Source of the DNA: Paucibacter sp. TC2R-5
GTDB lineage: Bacteria > Pseudomonadota > Gammaproteobacteria > Burkholderiales > Burkholderiaceae_C
Assembly (NCBI RefSeq): GCF_025717605.1
Contig: NZ_JAJIRQ010000007.1
Span: forward strand, 186,001 to 250,000
Length of the DNA: 64,000 nucleotides
Direction of reading: 5' to 3'
Shown here: positions 1 to 8,473 of the stretch, piece by piece
Layout: each line of letters starts with the position of its first letter
How positions within the stretch are numbered: position 1 is the first letter of the stretch
Notes under the pieces: model-generated
The model's database searches: none
Told to the model about the DNA's origin: nothing
What the model saw: only the letters and a program-made list of their open reading frames with translations
Made by a program: the position numbers and the translations under genes

Positions 1-188
1 TCGGCTTCCTGAAGGCGCGCGGCATTGGTGTCTTGATCACCGACCACAATGTGCGCGAGACGCTGGGCATCTGTGACCGCGCCTACATCATCAGCGAAGG
101 TTCGGTGTTGGCCGAGGGCACACCGGCCGAAATCATCGAGAACGCCGACGTGCGCAAGGTCTATCTCGGCGAAAACTTCCGCATGTGA
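1..188 (+). CDS. lptB: LPS export ABC transporter ATP-binding protein LptB, C-terminal end (partial)
   Basis: The frame is open from base 3 and ends at the TGA at 186-188, so only about the last 61 residues are present. The visible part reads [20 protein letters not shown] followed by a GTPAEI stretch. That is the H-loop (switch His in TDHNVRET) and C-terminal end typical of LptB, the ATPase that drives lipopolysaccharide extraction from the inner membrane through LptFGC. The next gene is rpoN, 15 bases downstream on the same strand. The lptB-rpoN order is conserved in proteobacteria and supports the call. The 5' part lies outside the window. Confidence 0.93.
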   Translation, partial: GFLKARGIGVLITDHNVRETLGICDRAYIISEGSVLAEGTPAEIIENADVRKVYLGENFRM

Positions 189-203
189 TCTGGTTAGCGG
201 CGA

Positions 204-1727
204 ATGAAACCCTCTTTGCAGCTACGGCTGAGCCAGCACCTCTCGTTAACGCCGCAGTTGCAGCAGTCAATCCGGCTGCTGCAACTCTCGACCCTGGAGT
301 TGAACCAAGAAGTCGAGCAGATGCTGGCGCAGAACCCGCTGCTGGAAACCGAGGAGGATTTCAGCGTCGCGGCGCCCGAGTTGGCCGAGATGCGCGCCAG
401 CATCAGCGAAGCGACCGCCGCTGAGGACAGCGGCGCCGATATGGAGCTGGGCGGCGGTGGCGAGGCCACGGCCGAGTTGCAGGCCGAGGACTTCGGCGCC
501 GTCGAGCGCGAAGACTGGGAAAACGGCACCGAGCGCGATGACTTTGACGGCATCCGCGAGTTGCCGGCCAACAGCCCTGGCAGCAACTCAGGCAGCGGCG
601 ATGACGACGGCGAACATGCCGATCAATCGACGGGCGAAATCAGCCTGCAAGAGCACCTAACTCAGCAAATGGCCGGCATGGGCCTGTCGGATACCGACCG
701 CATGGCCTTGCATGTGCTGATCGAATCATTGAATGAAGACGGCTATCTGGAAGACAGCCTTGAAGAAATCTCAGAGGCGCTGTCCGAGGACATCGACGAA
801 CGCGAAGACCTGCTGGACCATCTGCGCATCGCGCTGAAATGGCTGAAGAACATGACGCCCACCGGCGTCGGTGCGAAAGATTTGGCCGAATGCCTGGAGT
901 TGCAGTTGCGCGCCCTGCCGCGCAGCGCGGCGCAGATGATCGCCATCATGATCTGCCAAAAGCACCTGGAGCTGCTGGCCCGGCGTGACTACAAGAGGCT
1001 GTCGGCCCTGACCGGTGCCGACGATGAGCTCTTGCGTGAGGCGCAGGCGCTGATTGTTTCACTGGAGCCCAAGCCGGGCCGCGCTTTTGCACGCGGCATG
1101 GCCGCAGCGGTAATCCCGGACGTGATCGTGCGCAAGGTTGGGCGCGAGTTGCGCGTCATCATCAACCCCGAGGTGGCCCCGAAGCTGCGCATCAACGAGC
1201 TGTATGCCAACGCGCTGCGCCAAACGCGCGGCGGCATAACGAACAGTCCGCTCGGCGGCCAGCTGCAGGAAGCACGCTGGTTCATCAAGAATATTCAGCA
1301 GCGCTTTGATACGATTTTGCGCGTCTCGCAGGCCATCGTGGAGCGCCAAAAAGCCTTCTTCACCCATGGCGCTTTGGCGATGAAGCCGCTGGTGCTGCGC
1401 GAGATTGCTGATGAGTTGGGTCTGCATGAGTCAACCATCTCGCGCGTCACCACGGCCAAATACATGGCCACCGTGTTCGGCACTTTTGAGTTGAAATACT
1501 TCTTCGGCTCGGGGCTCAGCACCGAGGCCGGCGGCAATGCGTCGAGCACCGCTGTGCGCGCCTTGATCAAGCAATTCATCGACGCCGAGAACCCAGCCAA
1601 GCCACTGTCCGACAGCGCGCTGGCCGAAATGCTGGACGAGCAAGGCATACAGGTCGCGCGCCGCACCGTGGCCAAGTACCGCGAAGGCATGAAAATCGGC
1701 ACGACCACGATGCGGCGGGTCAACTAA
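204..1727 (+). CDS. rpoN: RNA polymerase sigma-54 factor RpoN
   Basis: 507 residues, normal length for RpoN. The start reads MKPSLQLRLSQHLSLTPQLQ, the glutamine/leucine-rich region I that contacts bacterial enhancer-binding proteins. Residues about 55-135 are a very acidic region II linker. The core-binding domain follows (about 150-330), then a helix-turn-helix near 390-420 (HESTISRVTTAKYM). The RpoN box ARRTVAKYRE at residues 485-494 matches the canonical -24 promoter recognition motif exactly. It directs transcription from -24/-12 promoters and needs an activator ATPase. It follows lptB by 15 bases and is probably co-transcribed with it. The usual downstream hpf/raiA gene is replaced here by a BamE-like lipoprotein gene. 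Confidence 0.97.
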   Translation: MKPSLQLRLSQHLSLTPQLQQSIRLLQLSTLELNQEVEQMLAQNPLLETEEDFSVAAPELAEMRASISEATAAEDSGADMELGGGGEATAELQAEDFGAVEREDWENGTERDDFDGIRELPANSPGSNSGSGDDDGEHADQSTGEISLQEHLTQQMAGMGLSDTDRMALHVLIESLNEDGYLEDSLEEISEALSEDIDEREDLLDHLRIALKWLKNMTPTGVGAKDLAECLELQLRALPRSAAQMIAIMICQKHLELLARRDYKRLSALTGADDELLREAQALIVSLEPKPGRAFARGMAAAVIPDVIVRKVGRELRVIINPEVAPKLRINELYANALRQTRGGITNSPLGGQLQEARWFIKNIQQRFDTILRVSQAIVERQKAFFTHGALAMKPLVLREIADELGLHESTISRVTTAKYMATVFGTFELKYFFGSGLSTEAGGNASSTAVRALIKQFIDAENPAKPLSDSALAEMLDEQGIQVARRTVAKYREGMKIGTTTMRRVN

Positions 1728-1741
1728 GGAGCAAAGACCTC

Positions 1742-2251
1742 ATGTCCACTCTCAAAAAGATCGCCCTTGCGAGCCTCTTGTGCCTGAGCCTCGCCGCTTG
1801 TGTCAGCGTGCCCAGCCCGCGCAGCGTCAGCCCCGGCATGAGTGCGGCCGCCGTGCTGGCCCAATATGGTCAGCCGACGCAGATCTGGCCCGACCTTGAC
1901 GGCAAAGGCGGCAAGACCTTGGAGTATTCGCAGCAACCCATGGGCAAGAGCGCGCTGATGATCCGCGTCGACGCCGATGGCAAAGTCATCAGCATCGAGG
2001 ACACCTTGCAGCCCGCCGTGCGGGCCCGCGTGCAACCGGGCTGGACGCCCGATCAGGTCAGCCGCCTGCTGGGCAAGGAACGCACGCGCGTGACTTTCAG
2101 ATTCAGCGGCGAAGAAGTCTGGGACTGGACCGTGCCCGATGAAATGATGGGTCAGCGCCAGCGTTTCAATGTGCATTTCAAGGACGGCGTCGTGCTGCGC
2201 ACCACCCACAGCATGATCTTCGACGACGAGCGCATGTTCCCGGGGCGCTGA
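1742..2251 (+). CDS. BamE/SmpA-like outer-membrane lipoprotein
   Basis: 169 residues starting at an ATG 14 bases after rpoN, preceded by an AAGGAGC-type ribosome binding site. A lipoprotein signal peptide ends in LSLAAC, with the lipidated cysteine at residue 20. The mature part has two short repeats of the BamE-type alpha/beta fold (SPGMSAAAVLAQYGQPTQIW near 31-50 and GWTPDQVSRLLGKERTRV near 100-117), each a helix followed by a Gly-Lys/Gln turn as in SmpA/OmlA proteins. BamE stabilises the BAM complex that inserts beta-barrel proteins. This protein is longer and more divergent than classic BamE, so it may be a paralog with another envelope role. It is probably co-transcribed with rpoN. Confidence 0.75.
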   Translation: MSTLKKIALASLLCLSLAACVSVPSPRSVSPGMSAAAVLAQYGQPTQIWPDLDGKGGKTLEYSQQPMGKSALMIRVDADGKVISIEDTLQPAVRARVQPGWTPDQVSRLLGKERTRVTFRFSGEEVWDWTVPDEMMGQRQRFNVHFKDGVVLRTTHSMIFDDERMFPGR

Positions 2252-2259
2252 ACCCGGCA

Positions 2260-3033
2260 TCAAGGAGGGCTCGTCATCTTTTCCGCCTCAAGCCAATAAC
2301 GCTCAAACAAGCCTTCCGCCTTCATCTGTTTCAAGGTGGCGGCAAATACCGGTACCAGGGCCGCGTGCCGCTTGTGCAGATAGGGGCTCAGCGCAACCTT
2401 GCCGCCGAGGTCAAACAATTTGTGCGGCTGCAAGCCCTTGCGACCGGCCTCCGCCTTCAAGGCATTCAGCATGCCAGTGCTGGAATCGCAAAAGAAGTCC
2501 GCATGGCCGATGGCGAGCATGCCCAGGCCGTTCTTGGCCGCCGGCACCGCCGTCAGCCGATTCGGCGCGAACATCGGTTGCAACACGTTCTCGCAGCCGA
2601 TGACGCCGCGCGTGTAGGCGCCCTGCAAATTGCCCTTATCGCGCAGGTCTTCGATGCGGCCGATGCCCGGCATGGGCTTGGCCGTGTAAATGCTGAAGGT
2701 CGCCTCCATCAGCATCACGTCCACCAGCAGCATTTCCGGATGTGCGGCGCCGTAGGCCGGCGCGCGGGAGAGTTCACCGTCAATGGCGCCCTGCTCGGCC
2801 ATCAAACTGATACGTTTGAGCGGCGCCTGCGTAAACTCCATTGGCACTTGCATGCGTCGAAACGCTTCCCTATGGATCATGCGGGTCCAGCTGCCGATAT
2901 AGCTGCTCTCGTCGGAGTTGGCCCCCATGATCAAGGGTGCGGCGGGCTTCGAGTTGGCCGCAGGTGCAAAAACCGGCAGCAAGGCCAAAGACAGGCAGTG
3001 CAGGCAGCGGCTCAAAAAGCGAAGACGGGCCAT
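2260..3033 (-). CDS. Periplasmic amino-acid-type substrate-binding protein (PBPb), copy 2 of a tandem pair
   Basis: I prefer the ATG at 3033 (257 residues, MARLRFLSRC) over the upstream ATG at 3069. It gives a clean signal peptide ending near APAANS and starts four bases after the stop of the upstream paralog. The mature part has the fold of SBP_bac_3/PBPb proteins, as in ABC-transporter binding proteins and signalling sensor domains. Conserved points include PLKRISLM, IDGELSRAPAYG and two cysteines (GCENVLQP and FFCDSS) that may form a disulfide. It is strongly similar along its length to the protein encoded just upstream. No permease or ATPase lies nearby, so a stand-alone sensing or scavenging role is possible. 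The ligand cannot be told from sequence. Confidence 0.8.
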   Translation of the reverse strand: MARLRFLSRCLHCLSLALLPVFAPAANSKPAAPLIMGANSDESSYIGSWTRMIHREAFRRMQVPMEFTQAPLKRISLMAEQGAIDGELSRAPAYGAAHPEMLLVDVMLMEATFSIYTAKPMPGIGRIEDLRDKGNLQGAYTRGVIGCENVLQPMFAPNRLTAVPAAKNGLGMLAIGHADFFCDSSTGMLNALKAEAGRKGLQPHKLFDLGGKVALSPYLHKRHAALVPVFAATLKQMKAEGLFERYWLEAEKMTSPP

Positions 3034-3037
3034 CGCC

Positions 3038-3829
3038 TCAGTTGCCCATGGTTTGCTTCTCGGCTTCAAGCCAGTATTTCTCGAACAGCCCTTCCTCTTT
3101 CATCTGCTTCAAGGTGGCGGCCAAGATAGGCACCAGCGCCGCATGTTTTTTTTGCACATAGGCGCGCAGCGGCACCTTGGGGCCCAGATCAAACAATTTA
3201 TAGGGTTGCGGCGCTTTGCGAGCCTCGGCCGAATTCAGTATGTTCATCATGCTCGAGCTGACATCGCAATAAAAGTCCGCGTGGCCAACCGCCAGCATCG
3301 CAAGCCCATTCTTGGCCGAAGCCACCGCGGTCAGCCGGCCAGCCGGAAACAGCGGCTGCAACACGTTTTCACAGCCGAGCGCGCCGCGCGCATACGTGCC
3401 CCTCAGCTTGCTGTCACGCAGGTCTTCAATGCTCGCCAGGCCCGGCATCGGCTTGGCCGCGTAAATGCTGAACACCACATCCATCAGCGGGAAGTCCACC
3501 ACCAGCATCTCCGGGTGGGCCGCGCCATAGGCGGGGGCCCGGCCCGGTTCCCCATCGATCAGGCCCTGCTCCGACATCATGGTGATGCGCTTGAGCGGCG
3601 CCACCGTGAACTTCAAAGGCACATGCATGCGCCGAAACGCTTCCTGGTGAATCATGGTCTGCCAGAGCGCCACATAGTTTGTGTTGTCCGCACTGGCCCC
3701 CATCACGAACACCGCCGGCGGCTCTGCCCTGGCCGGCGTGGCACCCGATGCCAGCAGCATCAGACACAAGCCCCGCGCCAAGGGGCGGCGCCAGAGGGGT
3801 TGCAAAAACCAGAATGCCGTCATGGCCAT
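3038..3829 (-). CDS. Periplasmic amino-acid-type substrate-binding protein (PBPb), copy 1 of a tandem pair
   Basis: The frame is open to 3910, but the signal peptide (RGLCLMLLASGATPARA) fits a start at 3829 (263 residues) or 3823 (261). It is the closest relative of the gene immediately downstream. Shared blocks include EAFRRM, PLKRI, APAYGAAHPEML, AKPMPG, GCENVLQP and KKHAALVPILAATLKQMK. The last ends in the same C-terminal pattern (EGLFE/RYWLEAEK). The family binds small polar solutes in a two-lobed periplasmic fold. The two genes are nearly contiguous and form a transcription unit created by tandem duplication. Function beyond binding is not known. Confidence 0.8.
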   Translation of the reverse strand: MAMTAFWFLQPLWRRPLARGLCLMLLASGATPARAEPPAVFVMGASADNTNYVALWQTMIHQEAFRRMHVPLKFTVAPLKRITMMSEQGLIDGEPGRAPAYGAAHPEMLVVDFPLMDVVFSIYAAKPMPGLASIEDLRDSKLRGTYARGALGCENVLQPLFPAGRLTAVASAKNGLAMLAVGHADFYCDVSSSMMNILNSAEARKAPQPYKLFDLGPKVPLRAYVQKKHAALVPILAATLKQMKEEGLFEKYWLEAEKQTMGN

Positions 3830-3920
3830 GATCCTAAAGGCAAACGCAGCGCATGGTGGTCTGTTTAAGCCGCCCACGCCGTGGCAATCACCCGCGACAT
3901 TGCCGCGCAATCACTTGGAC

Positions 3921-4331
3921 TCACTCAGGATAAAGCACCATCTGCGTGCAGCGGAACAGCGCCAATGTCTTGCCGGTCTGCCGATGTGTGACCACGGCAT
4001 CCCAGACCTGGGTTGTGCGGCCCAGATGCACCGGGCGGGCTTTGCACTCGATCACGCCGTCGCGGGCCGTGCCCAGGTGGTTGGACTTCAGCTCGATGGT
4101 GGTGAAGCCACTGGCGCCGGCCGGCAAATTGGCGATGCAGCCATAGCCCGCGCAAGTGTCGGCCAGGCTCACAATGCTGCCGGCATGCAAATAGCCGTTC
4201 GGCGCCATCACGACGGGACGCACCGGCAACTCGGCATGCACCTCGTCCAGGCCGGCCTGCAAAATCACGATGCCCAACAAGCCAGGCAAGCCGGAGGCAC
4301 CGAACTGAGTCAATTGGTCGGAAGTAAGCAT
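3921..4331 (-). CDS. PaaI-type hotdog thioesterase
   Basis: 136 residues, normal for PaaI/YbgC-like hotdog thioesterases. The motif GYLHAGSIVSLADTCAGYGC (residues about 46-65) matches the PaaI signature HxG...D that forms the acyl-CoA thioester hydrolysis site in a tetramer of hotdog folds. The second half (TIELKSNHLGTARDG and a VWDAVVT strand) fits the central sheet. Likely cytoplasmic hydrolysis of acyl- or aryl-CoA thioesters; the substrate is not visible. It is divergently oriented to the RNA methyltransferase gene at 4400 and follows no obvious operon. Confidence 0.88.
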   Translation of the reverse strand: MLTSDQLTQFGASGLPGLLGIVILQAGLDEVHAELPVRPVVMAPNGYLHAGSIVSLADTCAGYGCIANLPAGASGFTTIELKSNHLGTARDGVIECKARPVHLGRTTQVWDAVVTHRQTGKTLALFRCTQMVLYPE

Positions 4332-4399
4332 CAGGTCCAGGATGTAAAAGTAAATGAGGGCAGTTTAGGTCGCGGCGCTGTTGCTGGGACAATAGCGTC

Positions 4400-5683
4400 A
4401 TGGCCGCCAAAGAATCCCCAAAAACCGTACACCAGCTTTTTCTCTCTTGTGCCTCCGGCGTGGAGCGCTTGCTGGACGAAGAAGTTCGCCTGATCCTGCC
4501 CAAGACGCATATCGAGGTCTTGCGCGGCGGCATCGCGCTGAAGAGCGATCTCGAGGGCGTGATGAAGCTCAACCTCGAATGTCGGCTGGCGCAGCGCGTC
4601 ATGATCGAGCTGACTTCAGGCGGCTACCGCCATGAGGACGATATCTACGCCTTGGCTCGCACGATTGACTGGACCGAGTGGATCACGCCGGCCGAGACGA
4701 TTCGGGTCGACACCGTCGCGCGCCATTCGCCGCTGCGCAGCCTCAACTTCGCCACGCTGCGCGTGAAGGATGCCATCTGCGACGTACTGCGCGACGCCAC
4801 CGGCGAGCGCCCCAGCGTCGACACCCGTTTCCCCGATTTGCCCATCATCTTGCACCTGAGCGAGTTCGACGCGACCCTCTATGTCGACACCTCGGGCGAG
4901 CCGCTGTTCAAGCGCGGCTGGCGCGAGGACAAAGGCGACGCGCCGCTGAAGGAAACGCTGGCCGCCGCGATGTTGGCCGCCGCCGGCTGGAAGGGCACGC
5001 CCGAGACCGGCGGCGCGCTGCACGACCCCTGCTGCGGCTCGGGCACCATCGCGGTCGAAGCGGCGCAAATCGCCTGCGGCATGGCCGCCGGCATGCAGCG
5101 CCGCTTTGCTTTCGAGAAGCAATTGCCCTTTGTGCCGCTGCGCGGCCGCTGGCAGGCGATCAAGCAGGCCGCCAAGGACCGTGAACACGCGCCGGCGGTG
5201 CCGATCTTTTGCAGCGATGTGGCCTTCCGGATGGTGGACTTTGCCCGCCGCAATGCCGAGCGTGCCGGCGTCGCCCAGTACATCCAGTTCAACGGCGGCG
5301 ATGCGCTGGAGCGGCCCGCGCCCGAGTTGCCCGAGGGCATGCCCGGCACCATCATGATGAACCCGCCTTATGGCGAGCGGATCGAGGTGCGCGGCAAGGC
5401 CGCACATTACCGCGATGCCGGCGGCTCCGAGGCCCGCGACGCCGGGGACGATTTCTTCCCGCGCCTGGCCGCGCATTGGAAGCGCGCCTACACGCAAAAC
5501 CCGGCCGGCTGGACCGCCTGGCTGCTCTGCCCGGATATGAAGTTACCCCAGCAGATGCGGCTGAAAGAATCGCGCCGCTTCCCGATGTGGAACGGCCCGA
5601 TCGAATGCCGGATGTTCCGCTTTGATCTGGTCGCCGGCTCGGCCCGGACGCCAAAACCTGGCGCCGAGATTCAGCCAGAGTGA
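4400..5683 (+). CDS. THUMP-domain class I SAM-dependent RNA methyltransferase (RlmL-N-like)
   Basis: 427 residues. An N-terminal ferredoxin-like/THUMP RNA-binding region (about 10-165) includes LRGGIALKSDLEGVMKLNL. A Rossmann methyltransferase follows, with the SAM loop DPCCGSGT at 209-216 and the catalytic NPPYGE motif at 321-326, typical of N2-guanine methyltransferases. It corresponds to the N-terminal half of E. coli RlmKL, which methylates G2445 of 23S rRNA. It lacks the C-terminal RlmK half, as usual in betaproteobacteria. It could act on 23S rRNA or a tRNA. The gene stands alone, with its own divergent promoter region shared with the thioesterase gene. Confidence 0.88.
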   Translation: MAAKESPKTVHQLFLSCASGVERLLDEEVRLILPKTHIEVLRGGIALKSDLEGVMKLNLECRLAQRVMIELTSGGYRHEDDIYALARTIDWTEWITPAETIRVDTVARHSPLRSLNFATLRVKDAICDVLRDATGERPSVDTRFPDLPIILHLSEFDATLYVDTSGEPLFKRGWREDKGDAPLKETLAAAMLAAAGWKGTPETGGALHDPCCGSGTIAVEAAQIACGMAAGMQRRFAFEKQLPFVPLRGRWQAIKQAAKDREHAPAVPIFCSDVAFRMVDFARRNAERAGVAQYIQFNGGDALERPAPELPEGMPGTIMMNPPYGERIEVRGKAAHYRDAGGSEARDAGDDFFPRLAAHWKRAYTQNPAGWTAWLLCPDMKLPQQMRLKESRRFPMWNGPIECRMFRFDLVAGSARTPKPGAEIQPE

Positions 5684-5728
5684 TCTGGCCTTGGTGCATA
5701 AGCTGCTGCGGCTAGGCCGCCCCACTCG

Positions 5729-6424
5729 ATGAAGAAGACGTCCGCCACAGTGGCATTGCGATTTCTACGGCTCGTGCTCCTGCTGCTGTGCCTGAGCCCT
5801 ATTCAAGCGGCGCAGGCCTGCTCCTGCCCCGTTCCGAGGCAGAACCCGGACGAAGGCTTCGAGAAAATAAGTATGGTCTTCAGCGGCAAGCTGATCTCCA
5901 CCCGTCGTGTTGAGGGCTGGACGGGCACCCAAATTCGAAGTCGCTGGTTGGTGACGCAATCGATCAAGGGCCTGGCCTTGACCGAGGTGGAGATCGACTC
6001 ACCACCGGACAGCGCCCAATGCGGGCTGCCAGATCTGCGCATCGGCATGCACGTCACCCTCGCTGCGCGGGGCTCGCTGCGCCAAGGCTTCCGCAGCGAT
6101 TCTTGCACCTGGAACCAGATTTACTGGCCCCGGCTGACCCGCTACCAGGCCGAGCGCCAAGAACTGCAAACACAGCTGCAGAACAATCCAGAAAATACCA
6201 CCGCGCTGATGGCGCAGGGGGAGCTGTTTCTGAGCGCGGGCGAGTTTGATGACGCGATCAAGAGTTTCACGGCGCTGTTAAAACTGGCGCCCGATATGAA
6301 CGAAGCACGCCTGGGTCGGGCAAAAGCGCTCAGGGCCGTCGGCGCGGCAGAAGCCGCCCGCTTGGATGAAGTGGCGGAGAAGGCCAAGCAGGACCAAGTT
6401 CGGCCGACCAGCGGCAAAAATTGA
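5729..6424 (+). CDS. Exported protein with TIMP-like N-terminal module and TPR-like tail
   Basis: 231 residues. A signal peptide (hydrophobic RLVLLLLCLSPIQA) would be cleaved at AQA/C, making a cysteine the first mature residue in a CSC motif (Cys31, Cys33). Two further cysteines occur at 98 and 126. The spacing (31-98, 33-126) is close to the C1-C70 and C3-C99 disulfides of tissue inhibitors of metalloproteases (TIMP/netrin-like fold). The motif VFSGKLISTRR fits the first strands. Residues about 135-215 form helical TPR-like repeats. The site is not a good lipobox (AQAC), so a free N-terminal cysteine is plausible. The next gene encodes a larger relative. Function is unknown; metalloprotease inhibition is only a structural analogy. 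Confidence 0.7.
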   Translation: MKKTSATVALRFLRLVLLLLCLSPIQAAQACSCPVPRQNPDEGFEKISMVFSGKLISTRRVEGWTGTQIRSRWLVTQSIKGLALTEVEIDSPPDSAQCGLPDLRIGMHVTLAARGSLRQGFRSDSCTWNQIYWPRLTRYQAERQELQTQLQNNPENTTALMAQGELFLSAGEFDDAIKSFTALLKLAPDMNEARLGRAKALRAVGAAEAARLDEVAEKAKQDQVRPTSGKN

Positions 6425-6567
6425 ACTGCCGCACGCGCAGCCAAGTAGCGTCGCAGGTTTAGCCCGTAGGACTTGCAGTATCGAAAATCAGCACTCGGGC
6501 GACGGCGTGCAAAAAGCCCGGCGTTTTGCTTTAGCATCCGCCCGCACAAAGTCCGGAGCGCCGCAGA
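6425..6567. other. Intergenic gap between the two TIMP-like genes
   Basis: 143 bases without a convincing gene. Near 6507-6534 a short inverted repeat (GCAAAA...TTTTGC around a GC-rich loop) could be a weak terminator or attenuator, but it lacks a clear U-tract. A second promoter for the downstream gene may lie here; none is obvious. Confidence 0.3.
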
Positions 6568-8457
6568 ATGTCCCCATCCACGTCCCGCCCAAGCTTAGGG
6601 CCGCCCTGTTGGCTGATGACCCTAGGCCTGCTATTGATTGCCCTGCATGGCCAGGCCCAAGCCTGTCTTTGCATCAGCGAAAGCAGCTCCGAACAGCATT
6701 TTCTTGACGCCAGCCTGTTGTTTCGCGGCGAGCTGATCTCGCTGCGCCGACTCAGCGAGGCCGAGCGCGGGCGAGATCACAATCGACCGCTGCGGGGGCG
6801 CTATCGCCTGCTGGAATCCTTCAAAGGGCCGACGGATCAGACCATCATCGAGGTGGACAGCCCGGCCGACAGCTGTGGCTTCAACGACCGCGTCGGCGCA
6901 ATCCGGCTGATGGTCGCTAAGGGAGACGCCAGCGCCGGCTACACCAGTGATCTTTGCCACTTCGCCCCCGACCCCGCGTCGATGCAGCTTCAGCAGCGCA
7001 AGCGGGCCGAAATGGACTTGCTGCTGCAGCAGCACCCCGGCGACATACAAAGCCATTCAGCACGCGCCCGCTATTTTCTCGAATCCCATGCCTTCGAGCA
7101 GGCCATCACGGCCTATCAGGCCTTACTGAAGCTCTGGCCGAGCGATACCAAAGCCTTGCTGGCGCTGGCACAGGCGCAGATGGGCCTGCATCGCTATGAG
7201 GCGGCCCTGGCCGGATTCGACACCTTGCTGGCCATGCAAGCGGAGCAAGCCCATGCCATGCGGGGGCGGCAAGACGCCTTGATGCGCTTGAATCGCCATG
7301 CCGAACTGGCTCGTCCGGGGCTCGATTTACGCGGCTACCGGGCCGGGCCGAGTGAGCAAGGCAACTTCGCCGATGCCAATCTGCAAGGCGCCCAGTTCCA
7401 GAATGCGCAACTGAACGGCTTTGACTTCAGTCGCGCCGACCTGCGCGAGAGCGATTTTCGCGGAGCCAAGCTGGATAGGGCCAACTTCAGTGCGGCCCGC
7501 TTGGACCGCGCACGTTTTGGCGTCGACACCCAGCTCGGCGCCGAAGCCCGCACGACCTTGGTGGGTGCCGATTTCAGCGACACCGTGCTGCATGGCGCCA
7601 ACTTTTCCAACGTCGACCTGGCCGGCGCCAAGTTCCGACAGGCCCATTTGAAGGATGTCAACTTCAGCGGATCTCGTCTGCGCGGGCTCGATTTGCAAGA
7701 TGCGCGGATCGAAAATGTCGACCTGAGTGGCCATCAATTGGATTCAGCCAAGCTGCGCGGCGCCGTGTTCGTCAACAGCTCGCTGCGCGGCGCGAGTTTT
7801 TCCGACCCCTCGCCCTATATGCAGGGCAATTTCGCTCCGATCGATTTACGCGGCACCGATCTGTCCGGCGCAGTACTGACCGACCTCATTTGGGTCCCGG
7901 CCTTGATCGATTGCCGCACCGTCATGCCGGCCGGCACGGACTGGACCAAGCTGCCGCTGCTGCCGCTCTGGGTCAACTGCCCTGGCCGCCCACCCGTCAC
8001 GGCCTTGAGTGCCGGCTACCCGTTCAAGCCGACCCCGCACTCCAAAAGTATTTGGGGCTACGAGTCGGGCCAAGGCTTCCGTCTGCACGGCATCGATGGT
8101 CGCGGCAGCCAGATGCAAGACATGAATCTGGAAGGCTATTCCATCTCTGACGGGCGCTTCGAAGGCAGCAATTTCAACCGGGCCAAGCTGCAGCAGTTGT
8201 GGATCAATCGTGGTTCCTTCGACGGTGCCGATTTCCGTCAGGCCGATCTGCGCAAAGCGCGTCTTTGGGCCGTCAGCCTGAAAGAGGCCGATTTCCGCGG
8301 CGCCGATCTGCGCGGCGCCTTGCTGCTGGAACTGGATCTCAGCCAGACCATGCTGCAAGGGGCCAACTTGCAAGGTGCTTGCTACGGCATCGGCACTCGC
8401 TGGCCAGCGGGCATGCAGCTCGGCAAGGCCGGTGTAACGCGCTGCCCCGCGCAATAA
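6568..8457 (+). CDS. Exported TIMP-like / TPR / pentapeptide-repeat protein
   Basis: 629 residues. A signal peptide ends GQAQA/C, so the mature protein would begin with a CLC motif (Cys33, Cys35). Partner cysteines at 103 and 130 give almost the TIMP spacing (70 and 95). Residues about 145-240 are TPR-like helices (repeated A-x-A-x-Y/F pattern). From about 250 to 410 and again about 510-605 there are pentapeptide repeats A(D/N)Lxx / A(N/D)Fxx such as ANLQGAQFQNAQLNGFDF. These form a right-handed quadrilateral beta-helix. The two helix blocks are separated by a loop with two cysteines. It is a larger relative of the preceding gene. The pentapeptide part often serves as a scaffold or DNA/protein mimic; here it should sit in the periplasm or outside. 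Function unknown. Confidence 0.75.
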   Translation: MSPSTSRPSLGPPCWLMTLGLLLIALHGQAQACLCISESSSEQHFLDASLLFRGELISLRRLSEAERGRDHNRPLRGRYRLLESFKGPTDQTIIEVDSPADSCGFNDRVGAIRLMVAKGDASAGYTSDLCHFAPDPASMQLQQRKRAEMDLLLQQHPGDIQSHSARARYFLESHAFEQAITAYQALLKLWPSDTKALLALAQAQMGLHRYEAALAGFDTLLAMQAEQAHAMRGRQDALMRLNRHAELARPGLDLRGYRAGPSEQGNFADANLQGAQFQNAQLNGFDFSRADLRESDFRGAKLDRANFSAARLDRARFGVDTQLGAEARTTLVGADFSDTVLHGANFSNVDLAGAKFRQAHLKDVNFSGSRLRGLDLQDARIENVDLSGHQLDSAKLRGAVFVNSSLRGASFSDPSPYMQGNFAPIDLRGTDLSGAVLTDLIWVPALIDCRTVMPAGTDWTKLPLLPLWVNCPGRPPVTALSAGYPFKPTPHSKSIWGYESGQGFRLHGIDGRGSQMQDMNLEGYSISDGRFEGSNFNRAKLQQLWINRGSFDGADFRQADLRKARLWAVSLKEADFRGADLRGALLLELDLSQTMLQGANLQGACYGIGTRWPAGMQLGKAGVTRCPAQ

Positions 8458-8473
8458 AGCCGCTTCGCCCGGT

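Noticed and set aside
2918-3868. 316-residue plus-strand frame over the binding-protein pair
   Set aside because: Antisense to two paralogs with clear signal peptides; composition is that of a shadow.
5729-5821. Lipoprotein processing of the TIMP-like protein
   Set aside because: The residues before the cysteine (AQA) do not fit a lipobox, so signal peptidase I cleavage is preferred, although lipidation cannot be fully excluded.
7369-8370. Apparent repeat array in the DNA
   Set aside because: It is protein-level pentapeptide repetition without identical DNA repeats or spacers, so not a CRISPR or satellite.
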